DNA of 33,022 nt from Caldibacillus thermoamylovorans (GTDB lineage Bacteria > Bacillota > Bacilli > Bacillales > Caldibacillaceae), in assembly GCF_000751775.1 (NCBI RefSeq), contig NZ_CCRF01000042.1, forward strand, positions 1-33,022, in the 5' to 3' direction. The position numbers and the translations under genes are program-made. Shown here in pieces: positions 25,846 to 32,856 of the stretch. The notes beneath the pieces are model-generated. The model did not search any database and had not been told where the DNA came from. It worked only from the letters and a program-made list of their open reading frames with translations. Positions within the stretch are counted from its first letter, which is position 1, and each line of letters opens with the position of its first letter.

Positions 25846-25855
25846 TCGGGTATGG
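25822..25855 (+). other. Perfect 13-bp hairpin at the narJ-narI junction
   Basis: CCATACCCGATCA (25822-25834) pairs perfectly with TGATCGGGTATGG (25843-25855) across an 8-base loop. The arm on the right begins with the narJ stop codon. No T-tract follows, so it is unlikely to be a full terminator. It could stop decay or limit readthrough into narI. Confidence 0.75.
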
Positions 25856-25884
25856 TATTACTTGACAGTCAAGGAGGAACAAAT

Positions 25885-26580
25885 ATGGTCGATATTTTTT
25901 TATGGGTCGTATTCCCATATATCTGCTTAACCATTATGATTTTCGGTCTCCTTTATCGTTTTGCATTCAGACAATTAACTTGGGCGGCCCCTTCAACGAA
26001 TTTTTTTGAGAAAAAATGGCTAAAAATTGGTTCACCTCTATTTCATTATGGGATTATTTTCGCATTTTTTGGACATGTAATGGGGATTTTGATTCCTTGG
26101 GAGTTTTATCAGACACTCGGCATTTCTGATCATATGTATCATTTTGGGGCGATTTACGGTGGGGGTTTGGCAGGTTTAATGGTCGTTTGTGGACTTGTGA
26201 TTCTGTTAATTCGAAAAATGATCATTGACCCGGTCCGTATTAAAGCAACATTTGCAGATTATTTTTCTGTCCTCGCTGTATTATTTGTTGCTGCGACAGG
26301 AACGTATATGACAATCATTTACAATTTGACTGTGGTGGCTTATGAGTACCGTGCGACTATAGGTCCTTGGTTTCGCAGTTTATTTATTTTTCAGCCGAGA
26401 TTTGATTTGATGACTGATATTCCGTATATATTTAAAATCCATGTTATTACCGCATTTGCACTTTTTGCATCGATTCCGTTTACCAGGCTCGTCCATATCT
26501 TTAGTTTTCCAATCCGCTATCCGGCTCGTCCGCCACAACAGTATCGGTCCCGTTCAGGATATCGTAGGCAGAAGGTTTAA
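25885..26580 (+). CDS. narI: Respiratory nitrate reductase, gamma subunit (cytochrome b)
   Basis: This 231-residue membrane protein takes electrons from menaquinol and passes them to NarH. It has five membrane helices. The four haem b ligands are visible as His54 and His64 (FHYGIIFAFFGHVMG) and His186 and His204 (IHVITA...RLVHIF), near the E. coli NarI positions. ATG 25885 is chosen for the strong AAGGAGG six bases upstream; an earlier in-frame GTG/ATG lies within the hairpin. The cytoplasmic tail (YPARPPQQYRSRSGYRRQK) is basic, as usual. Confidence 0.95.
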   Translation: MVDIFLWVVFPYICLTIMIFGLLYRFAFRQLTWAAPSTNFFEKKWLKIGSPLFHYGIIFAFFGHVMGILIPWEFYQTLGISDHMYHFGAIYGGGLAGLMVVCGLVILLIRKMIIDPVRIKATFADYFSVLAVLFVAATGTYMTIIYNLTVVAYEYRATIGPWFRSLFIFQPRFDLMTDIPYIFKIHVITAFALFASIPFTRLVHIFSFPIRYPARPPQQYRSRSGYRRQKV

Positions 26581-26622
26581 AAAACATTTATCTGAGTTCT
26601 AACCATATCTCCCAGAAAGTTT

Positions 26623-26805
26623 GAAAAAGTGGTCTTGAGCCGAGTTCTCAAGAACAAAACTTATGAAAAATATGGAAAAGTGCCTTAATGCCGTTTCCCA
26701 AGATCAAAACGGAAGCAAATATTTGAAAAGATGGTCTTGAAACCAAGTTTTCAATTCGAAAATGCACGCAAATGTTTTAAAAAGTGGTTTTGACACCAAC
26801 CCATT
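26623..26805. repeat. Array 3: degenerate ~51-bp tandem repeat, about 4 units
   Basis: A GAAAAAGTGG-like block recurs at 26623, 26674, 26725 and 26779 (steps 51, 51, 54). Unit 1 has a perfect CTTGAG (26634-26639) / CTCAAG (26647-26652) stem with a 7-base loop. Unit 3 has TTGAAA / TTTCAA at the same place. Units 2 and 4 are eroded. Stem position, loop size and period match arrays 1 and 2, but the stem sequence differs. The stretch 26581-26878 after narI holds no gene. Confidence 0.55.
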
Positions 26806-26878
26806 ATTTTTCATTTTAAGACTGGAATCGGTCGATACGATCAATTTTGGTGATGTTTTTCACACGATATCTATAATA

Positions 26879-26910
26879 TAAAAAAAGCAACCTGATTCAT
26901 CCGGGTTGCT
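26879..26910 (-). terminator. Terminator of narK
   Basis: AGCAACC (26886-26892) pairs with GGTTGCT (26904-26910). On the minus strand the stem is followed by seven T residues, so it terminates narK. The + strand side has a weaker T-rich tail. Confidence 0.85.
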
Positions 26911-26931
26911 CTATTATTTTTATTATTTTTA

Positions 26932-28095
26932 TCATTTCTTCACAGGTGCAAATTTTTCTTGATAGTACAAAAATACAACAATAACAAAGCTGACTAAGGC
27001 GAATTCAGACATAAGCATGAAGGCAATCGCATATTGTCCCGTCATGTTATTAACCGCTGTCAATAGCAGTGGCGGGAAAAATCCTCCAAGCCCCCCCATT
27101 GCCGAAACAACCCCATTGACTACTCCGGCTTGATTCGAAAAATAGAAGGGGACCAGTTTAAATATCGTCCCGTTCCCAATACCTGCAGAAACAGCGACAG
27201 ATAATGCCCCGACCGTATACCAAGTAATATCCGGCGAAAAGGCTAATAATATCCCTGATAAAGAAACGAAGATGAACACGATCATTAAGATTACAAAGGG
27301 ATTGAATCGGTCTGCCAAAAATCCACCAATCGGTCGCATAGCAGTTGCCAAAACAATAAAAATTCCTGTTCTGATTCCGGCGTCAACAGGATCCAAACCA
27401 AAGAACGTTACTAAAAAATTTGGCAAAAATACAGTAAAGGCAACAAAAGCGCCGAAAGTGATAAAGTAAAACAAACTAAGAAACCAAAGCGTGGCATTTT
27501 TATAAACACCTTGGATTTGTTCCACCATTGATTTCTTTACTCTAACTTCTTTCCGATCTCCAAAAATAAACAATAAAACAATGAATGCCAACAATAGAAT
27601 TAAGTATAGGCGAACGGTATCTTGCCAACCAATTGATTTCGCTAGAATTGGTGCGCCAAATGTCGTGATCGCTGTTCCGGCATTACCGACACCATAGATT
27701 CCGTTAATAAAACCTTGCCTCTCTTTCGAATAATATTTAGGTAGAGAGGTCACACCGATGGAAAATGTTGCACCTCCCACACCTAGAAAAAGACCGCCGA
27801 TAACAAGATCAATAAAAGTGTTGGCTGTACTGATATAAAATATAGGGAACAAAAGGATAAGAAAACTAATTATGAACATAATTCTTGCACCGAACCTGTC
27901 CGTATAAAATCCGAGGGGTATTCGCAACACGGAACCTAAAATAACCGGGACTGCAGTAACAATCGATACCTGTACGGGTGTGAGCAAAATATCTTCTTTA
28001 ATAAAGGTCATCAAAGAAGATAATAATACCCAAACCATGAATCCAACAATAAGACTTGTTGTTTGCAGAGATAATTGAATACCGGGTTTCCTCAT
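26932..28095 (-). CDS. narK: Nitrate/nitrite transporter, NarK-type MFS protein
   Basis: This 387-residue protein has twelve hydrophobic segments of the major facilitator superfamily. It should exchange or import nitrate and nitrite for the NarGHI enzyme. The nitrate-porter signature Gly-rich segments are visible: LFLGVGGATFSIGVTSLPKYY in helix 5 and SAGIGNGTIFKLVPFYFSNQ in helix 8. The MFS loop GFYTDRFG and ADRFNP are also present. ATG follows GAAAGGA. Its length fits short Bacillus NarK/NasA-type transporters. It is transcribed towards narI and ends in its own terminator. Confidence 0.93.
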   Translation of the reverse strand: MRKPGIQLSLQTTSLIVGFMVWVLLSSLMTFIKEDILLTPVQVSIVTAVPVILGSVLRIPLGFYTDRFGARIMFIISFLILLFPIFYISTANTFIDLVIGGLFLGVGGATFSIGVTSLPKYYSKERQGFINGIYGVGNAGTAITTFGAPILAKSIGWQDTVRLYLILLLAFIVLLFIFGDRKEVRVKKSMVEQIQGVYKNATLWFLSLFYFITFGAFVAFTVFLPNFLVTFFGLDPVDAGIRTGIFIVLATAMRPIGGFLADRFNPFVILMIVFIFVSLSGILLAFSPDITWYTVGALSVAVSAGIGNGTIFKLVPFYFSNQAGVVNGVVSAMGGLGGFFPPLLLTAVNNMTGQYAIAFMLMSEFALVSFVIVVFLYYQEKFAPVKK

Positions 28096-28391
28096 TTTGA
28101 GTTTCCTTTCTATTTTTCATATATTATTTGTAACAAGTATCAAGTTTAAACAGCGTTTTTTATACGTAAGAAAAGATAAATTTTCAGTTAGGAAGTATTC
28201 GATTTTTCGCTAAATGAACACAAAAATGGTTCATCTTTTGCCAAGCTTTTAAATAATGGGAAACGCCGTAGTAATTCATTTATTGATGTAGGATTCAAAC
28301 TGATTTGATTCGAACATACGTTATCATGAGCAAATTCTAATTCTCTTATAGATGTAGGATTCAACCGCCCTGATATAAGTCACATATTCAC
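28096..28391. repeat. narK upstream region with a 19-bp direct repeat
   Basis: No gene is seen. The 19-mer TTATnGATGTAGGATTCAA occurs at 28281-28299 and again at 28346-28364, 65 bases apart. An interrupted palindrome TCAAACTGATTTGA and another with ATGAAC/GTTCAT arms (near 28214) lie nearby. These may be regulator sites for the divergent narK and DUF2249 genes. Confidence 0.5.
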
Positions 28392-28434
28392 AGTGAAGTA
28401 AATCACACCGCTTTGCTGAAAACTATTTTAAAAT
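28392..28434 (+). promoter_or_regulatory. FNR-type site and class II promoter for the DUF2249 gene
   Basis: AGTGAAGTAAATCACA (28392-28407) matches the FNR consensus TGTGA-N2-TA-N2-TCACA except at the first base. A -10-like TAAAAT lies at 28429-28434, giving a start near 28441. The site would then be centred at -41.5, the usual place for activation by FNR. No -35 element is needed in such promoters, and none is seen. Confidence 0.65.
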
Positions 28435-28469
28435 AAAGACATATTTCATCAGTAAATGGAGGTTTCTTT

Positions 28470-28706
28470 ATGAATATAGAATTTACTACAAAAATCTTTG
28501 CACCGGATATTGAACCAAAATATCGTCACGCAAAAATATTTGAAACGTTTGATGGATTACAATCTGGCCAATACATGGAATTAACCAACGACCATGATCC
28601 GAAACCGCTATATTATCAGTTTTTGATTGAACGGGAAGGTTGTTTCACATGGGATTACATTGAAGAAGGACCGGAACAATGGCGTGTTGCTATCGGTAAA
28701 AAATAA
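28470..28706 (+). CDS. DUF2249 domain protein
   Basis: This 78-residue protein matches the DUF2249 pattern: a first strand with LDLR-like FAPDIEPKYRHAKIFETFDGLQSGQYMEL, then the conserved NDHDPKPLYYQF and a final EEGPEQWRVAIGKK. The biochemical role is unknown; the family often lies next to nitrate, nitrite and NO genes and to hemerythrin-like proteins. ATG follows TGGAGG. The FNR-type promoter upstream predicts anaerobic expression with the nitrate genes. Array 2 begins about 38 bases after its stop. Confidence 0.85.
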   Translation: MNIEFTTKIFAPDIEPKYRHAKIFETFDGLQSGQYMELTNDHDPKPLYYQFLIEREGCFTWDYIEEGPEQWRVAIGKK

Positions 28707-28743
28707 ATAACTTAAGTTTCGCATCCCAAAGGCGGGTGGGTGT

Positions 28744-29530
28744 TTCGTCGTCAAAAAATAGCATTTTTCGCATCAATATGGCGGCGAGAAGAGGCCTCGT
28801 CGTCAAAAAATAGCATTTCTCGCCTCAAAATGACGACGAGAAAGGGTCTCGTCGTCAAAAAATAGCATTTATCGCCCCAAAATGGTGACGAGAAGGGGTC
28901 TCGTCGCCAAAATAGAGCAATTTCCGGTTCAAAATGGTGACGAGAAAGGGTCTCGTCGTCAAAAAATAGCATTTCTCGCCTCAAAATGGCGACGAGAATA
29001 AGTTTCGTCGCCAAAAAGGAGCAATTTCCGGTTCAAAATGGTGACGAGAAGGGGTCTCGTCGCCAAAATAGAGCATTTCTCGCCTCAAAATGGCGACGAG
29101 AATAAGTTTCGTCGCCAAAAAGGAGCAATTTCCGGTTCAAAATGGTGACGAGAAAAGGTCTCCTCGTCAAAAAATAGCATTTCCCGCCTCAAAATGGTGA
29201 CGAGAAGGGGTTTCGTCGTCAAAAAATAGCAATTCCCGCCCCAAAATGGTGACGAGAAAAGGTCTCGTCGTCAAAATAGAGCATTTATTGCCTCAAAATG
29301 ACGACGAGAAGGGGTCTCGTCGCCAAAATAGAGCAATTCCCGCCTTAAAATGGTGACGAGAAAGGGTCTCGTCGTCAAAAAATAGCATTTATCGCCCCAA
29401 AATGGTGACGAGAAGGGGTTTCGTCGCCAAAATAGAGCATTTATCGCCCCAAAATGGTGACGAGAAGGGGTCTCGTCGTCAAAAAATAGCATTTCTCGCC
29501 TCAAAATGACGACGAGAATATGTTTCGTTG
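28744..29530. repeat. Array 2: exact 52-bp tandem hairpin repeat, 15 hairpins
   Basis: The GACGAG core recurs every 52 bases without exception: 28783 (as GGCGAG), 28835, 28887, 28939, 28991, 29043, 29095, 29147, 29199, 29251, 29303, 29355, 29407, 29459 and 29511. It belongs to the same family as array 1, with the same stem and a 7-base loop; the linker is AATAGCATTTCTCGCCTCAAAAT-like (16-23 bases conserved). Some units show paired changes: GGCGACGA/TCGTCGCC at 28991 and 29095, GACGACGAG/CTCGTCGTC at 28835. It opens with a right arm only (28744) and closes with a left arm plus a decayed right arm. It lies between convergent genes and has the same orientation as array 1. Confidence 0.95.
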
Positions 29531-29762
29531 ACTAATTGGTTTTTAAGGTGCAAAACTCAAGTAAATAAACATACAATTCCGGTTGTCCCGGATAAACAAA
29601 GGAACAATATAGGAAGTTTCAAACAGTGGGGAATCGATATCCCTCACTGTTTGTTGTTAATCAAATCGGATGCATGCGGGCTTTTCTTCTACCACCTATT
29701 GTATCGACTCAAATCTTCAAACGGGATTCTTTGACTTTCCGTTAGGAGTGGGATAAAACGTT
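29531..29762. other. Gene-free stretch with a hairpin between array 2 and the flavin reductase
   Basis: No gene is supported; a 68-codon + frame here has no ribosome binding site. A hairpin at 29621-29652 (AAACAGTG.GG / CC.CACTGTTT, loop around ATCGAT) may be a terminator, but the T-tract is weak. Confidence 0.4.
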
Positions 29763-30239
29763 TTACGCTTGTCCCGGTTTTTCTTTTAATGTCCGATAAC
29801 CTCCTTCTAAAAAGATAAGTGGCTCTCCTTCAAATATCTGTAAATTAGTGACTTTCCCAACGATTAAAACATGATCTCCTTCTTCGTATTCAGACGAAAC
29901 CGTACAGATGATTTGTGCCAAAGTATTAGGAATTACAGGCATTCCGTCGAGAAAATCAAATTCGATTTCTTTAGTTGATTTCTTTTTTGAAGCAAAGTGA
30001 TTTGAAATATTTATTTGATCTTTATTTAAAACATTTACAGTAAATAACCCACGCTGCTTTATTTTATTTAGTGTCTGTGAAGTTTTGTTTAAGGAAATTA
30101 ATATAAGCATAGGATTTAAAGATACGGACATAAATGCATTTACTGTTGCAGCGAATATTTCCCCATTTAGCTCTGTGACGACAACGGTAACCCCTGTCGC
30201 AAATTTTCCCATTGCATCACGAAACAAACGTTCATCCAT
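29763..30239 (-). CDS. Flavin reductase family protein (FMN-binding split barrel)
   Basis: This 158-residue protein belongs to the flavin reductase (HpaC/RutF-like) family, which reduces free FMN or FAD with NAD(P)H, often for a partner monooxygenase. The N-terminal FRDAMGKFATGVTVVVT, then VNAFMSVSLNPMLILISLNKTSQT are the flavin-binding signature, and GDHVLIVGKVTNLQ is the typical C-terminal motif. I start at ATG 30239 (MDERLFRDAMG), which matches family N-termini. The open frame extends to 30329, and the GGAGAGG site is 13 bases away, so the start is not certain. No monooxygenase gene is adjacent. Confidence 0.85.
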   Translation of the reverse strand: MDERLFRDAMGKFATGVTVVVTELNGEIFAATVNAFMSVSLNPMLILISLNKTSQTLNKIKQRGLFTVNVLNKDQINISNHFASKKKSTKEIEFDFLDGMPVIPNTLAQIICTVSSEYEEGDHVLIVGKVTNLQIFEGEPLIFLEGGYRTLKEKPGQA

Positions 30240-30555
30240 CGATTCATACACACCCTCTCCAATATTTAAAACGAAATGAAACCAATCACTATTCGACAAT
30301 TTTATGATGTTTTTTAGTACAAACAACAAGTTGATTGTTCATTTGTATCAAAAAAGTTTTCTCTATTATAACAAACTTGTGACGAATATGTGGCAATAAT
30401 GCTTCATACTGTTAGTAAAGGGTAAAAAGCAGAATATCAAACTACTGGAATTATAGAACTGTGGAATTAAACACATTTAAAAATGATTTTTATTAAGCAA
30501 AATATTTTATTATAATAGGGTTACTATTATTTTTTTTATTTTAGGAGGATGAATT

Positions 30556-30933
30556 ATGTTAAGAAAAATACATACAGAACATGCACCGCAGGCAATTGGT
30601 CCGTATTCACAAGGGATAGAAGCGGGAAATTTTATTTTTTTGTCAGGTCAAATTCCAGTTGATCCAGAAACAAATGAAATTATCGAGGGTGATATTGTTG
30701 CTCAGACTAACCAGGTGATGCGAAATATTCAGGCGATTTTGGCAAGCATTGGATTAACGCTCAATCATATTGTTAAAACGACTATTTTCTTAAAAAATAT
30801 GGATGAGTTTACATTAGTTAATGAGGCTTATGCCAAGCATTTCGGCGAACACCGCCCGGCTAGATCAACGGTTGAGGTCAGTCGTCTCCCTAAAAATGTC
30901 AGCATTGAAATTGAGGTGATTGCAGCAAAATAA
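30556..30933 (+). CDS. RidA family protein (2-iminoacid deaminase)
   Basis: This 125-residue protein is a typical RidA/YjgF/YabJ member. It hydrolyses reactive 2-imino acids, such as 2-aminoacrylate-derived imines, to keto acids and ammonia. The motifs AIGPYSQGIEAGNFIFLSGQIP near the N-terminus and the C-terminal RPARSTVEVSRLPKNVSIEIEVIA are conserved. The latter includes the key Arg (RPARS) and the Glu near the end. ATG follows TAGGAGGATG. An AT-rich promoter with TATAAT at 30511-30516 lies upstream, with a poor -35. It stands alone. Confidence 0.93.
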   Translation: MLRKIHTEHAPQAIGPYSQGIEAGNFIFLSGQIPVDPETNEIIEGDIVAQTNQVMRNIQAILASIGLTLNHIVKTTIFLKNMDEFTLVNEAYAKHFGEHRPARSTVEVSRLPKNVSIEIEVIAAK

Positions 30934-31106
30934 AATGTGATTAGTACAGACTGCAGCCTTGATGTCGATTATGGAGATATCTCCTTCAACCTATTTTACC
31001 GGCTCGAAACTTGAGAGGGGATTCCTTCATCAGGTTGCAACATTAGAATCGATAAAGAGTTTATTGTTGATGATGTTTCAGGTTCAATAAGAAATAAAAG
31101 TCAGGC

Positions 31107-31139
31107 AGGGACAGATTTTCAAAGAATTAATCTGTCCCT
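31107..31139. terminator. Terminator between ridA and the TetR gene
   Basis: AGGGACAGATT (31107-31117) pairs perfectly with AATCTGTCCCT (31129-31139) over 11 bp. It touches the stop codon of the minus-strand TetR gene. T-rich sequence is modest on either side. Confidence 0.65.
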
Positions 31140-31710
31140 TAAGTTATGAAGGTTGTATACGATAAAATTCCGATTAATTGTTCTGACATATATGCCGGAG
31201 TATAAGAAAAGTTTCCATTTACCCATTCAACAATCAATCCGAAAATTGCATAGGCAATATAGGAGGAAAAGATTTCTGGATTAATATTTTTTAGTAAACC
31301 ACTTTTTGTCGTCAAATCCTGAAGAACTAAATTTTTTAAAACTTGACAAATTTTATTTTGAAACCCAGGTAGAACATTTGAATGAATAGTAATTTTATAA
31401 AATTTCGCATATAGAAATACATGTTCAAAAATTTTGATTGAGGATGATGAAAGGTCACTAATCCCAAGTATGTCTTTTTGTAAATAAGGCTCCCGGTATG
31501 AACGAATGAGATCCTCTAATACTTCTTCAATTAGATCCCCAAGTAATTCTTCTTTTGTTTGGTAGTGTTTGTAAAATGTTCCTCGATTTAAATTAGAAAT
31601 GTTGACAATGTCTGTAATTGTGATTTTGTTAAAGTCTTTATTCTCCATTAATATTAATAATGCTTCTTTTAAAGTGTTTTGGACTTATTAATTCGTCGAT
31701 CAACAGTCAT
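31139..31710 (-). pseudogene. TetR/AcrR family regulator with a one-base frameshift
   Basis: The intact frame from 31648 gives 169 residues and begins inside the helix-turn-helix (ITITDIVNISNLNRGTFYKHYQTKEELL). The missing first helix is encoded upstream: ATG 31710 reads MTVDRRINKSKTL and then stops, while the downstream frame supplies KEALLILMENKDF. One T seems lost at 31671-31673 (TTT on the minus strand where TTTT is expected). Restored, it gives about 190 residues, normal for TetR, with AGGTGG upstream of the ATG. The family acts as a ligand-released repressor. Two palindromes upstream are its likely operators, and the divergent SDR gene its target. The lesion could be real or a sequencing error. 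Confidence 0.82.
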
Positions 31711-31770
31711 CAACAAAACACCACCTGATTGTCTATTATTTTTCTATATTTATACAAACATTTCAAGCGA

Positions 31771-31786
31771 TGTTCATTATTGAACA
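31771..31786. promoter_or_regulatory. TetR operator 1 (perfect palindrome)
   Basis: TGTTCATTATTGAACA is a perfect 6+4+6 palindrome. It lies on the tetR side of the divergent region and probably serves autoregulation: on the minus strand it overlaps the -35 area of a promoter with TATAAA. Confidence 0.75.
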
Positions 31787-31806
31787 AAGCGTGGACAATT
31801 TGTATA

Positions 31807-31835
31807 TTGATATGTTCATTATAGAACAGTACAAT
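31807..31835 (+). promoter_or_regulatory. SDR promoter with TetR operator 2 in its spacer
   Basis: TTGATA (31807-31812), 17 bases and TACAAT (31830-31835) form a good sigma-A promoter. The spacer holds TGTTCATTATAGAACA (31813-31828), a copy of operator 1 with one change. A bound repressor would cover both promoter elements. The two operators are 42 bases apart, four helical turns. Confidence 0.8.
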
Positions 31836-31887
31836 GAAAATGTGTAGGCGACTATGTGAAAAATGTAGAGACTGCTATTAGAAATAT

Positions 31888-31901
31888 TGAAAACGCTTTA
31901 T
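31888..31901 (+). promoter_or_regulatory. cre-like element in the SDR leader
   Basis: TGAAAACGCTTTAT matches the CcpA consensus except for the last two bases. It lies about 45-60 bases after the predicted start site. It also sits inside a TTGAAAA/TTTTCAA palindrome, so another function is possible. Confidence 0.3.
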
Positions 31902-31943
31902 TTTCAAGTCGTACTAATATATGAAAAAGGTGGTATGTTTAAT

Positions 31944-32705
31944 ATGAAACTCGAAGGAAAAGTTGCAGTGGTGACAGGAGCAGCCTCAGGAATGGGGAAA
32001 GCGATTGCCCAAGTTTTTGCAAAAGAAGGTGCAAAGGTAATTGTTGCTGACCTAAATATAGCAGGTGCAGAACAGGTTGTAGAGGAAATTGTCAAAAATG
32101 GTGGTACGGCTAAAGCAATCGAAGTGAATGTGGCAAAATTAGCTGATATTGAAAACATGATTGATACGGCAGTCAACGAATTTGGCACATTGGATATACT
32201 GGTAAATAATGCAGGAATTATGGATGGTTTTGAACCGGTCGGAGATATTTCAGAAGAAAAATGGGATTTAATATTTGATGTAAATACAAAAGCTGTTATG
32301 CGTTCAATGCGTAAAGCAGTTCCAATTTTTCTGGAAAAAGGGAAGGGTATCATCATTAATATTGCTTCAACCGGCGGATTGAACGGAGCACACGCCGGAG
32401 CTGCTTATGGTGCTTCGAAACATGCTGTTGTCGGATTAACAAAAAATACCGGCTTTATGTATGCAAAAGAAGGAATCCGCTGTAATGCAATTGCCCCGGG
32501 TGCGGTAAATACAAATATTTCTGCTTCAATGACCAATGTGAATCAATTTGGGTTAAGTCGTGCCGGAGTGGCTCATGCTGTTTCACCGCGTACTGGTGAA
32601 CCGGAAGAAATTGCCCAAGCTGCATTATTCTTGGCGTCGGATGAATCCAGCTTTGTCAATGGTACTGTATTAGTTGTTGACGGTGGCTGGACAGCAGCAT
32701 TTTAA
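31944..32705 (+). CDS. Short-chain dehydrogenase/reductase (SDR)
   Basis: This 253-residue classical SDR is an NAD(P)-dependent alcohol or ketone oxidoreductase. It has TGAASGMG (11-18) for cofactor binding, Asp36 at the end of the second strand (ADLN, favouring NAD), NNAG (88-91), and catalytic Ser142, Tyr155 and Lys159 (YGASK). The C-terminal FVNGTVLVVDGGW motif is typical of the 3-oxoacyl-reductase-like group. I use ATG 31944: AAGGTGG lies 10 bases upstream, while it is too close to the ATG at 31935. The substrate is unknown. Control by the divergent TetR regulator is strongly suggested by the operators. Confidence 0.9.
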   Translation: MKLEGKVAVVTGAASGMGKAIAQVFAKEGAKVIVADLNIAGAEQVVEEIVKNGGTAKAIEVNVAKLADIENMIDTAVNEFGTLDILVNNAGIMDGFEPVGDISEEKWDLIFDVNTKAVMRSMRKAVPIFLEKGKGIIINIASTGGLNGAHAGAAYGASKHAVVGLTKNTGFMYAKEGIRCNAIAPGAVNTNISASMTNVNQFGLSRAGVAHAVSPRTGEPEEIAQAALFLASDESSFVNGTVLVVDGGWTAAF

Positions 32706-32819
32706 TTGAACAGGAATCTTTAAGGAATGGATCGGTAGAGTAAAAAATTAGTATATTTTCAAAAGAAAAATAGTTTCCTACCAAACCATTTATTTTTAGA
32801 AAAGAACATATGTATTTCA

Positions 32820-32856
32820 ACACATCCATAGTGAGAACATTATGGATGTGTTTTTT
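32820..32856 (+). terminator. Terminator downstream of the SDR gene
   Basis: ACACATCCATA pairs with TATGGATGTGT over 11 bp with a 10-base loop, followed by six T residues. Confidence 0.88.

Noticed and set aside
28751-29504. Minus-strand open frames in array 2 that give a repetitive peptide
   Set aside because: The 52-bp period is not a multiple of three, so the peptide changes frame in each unit; no start signal and no family.
29528-29734. 68-codon + frame after array 2
   Set aside because: No ribosome binding site, its start lies in the last repeat unit, and a hairpin crosses it.
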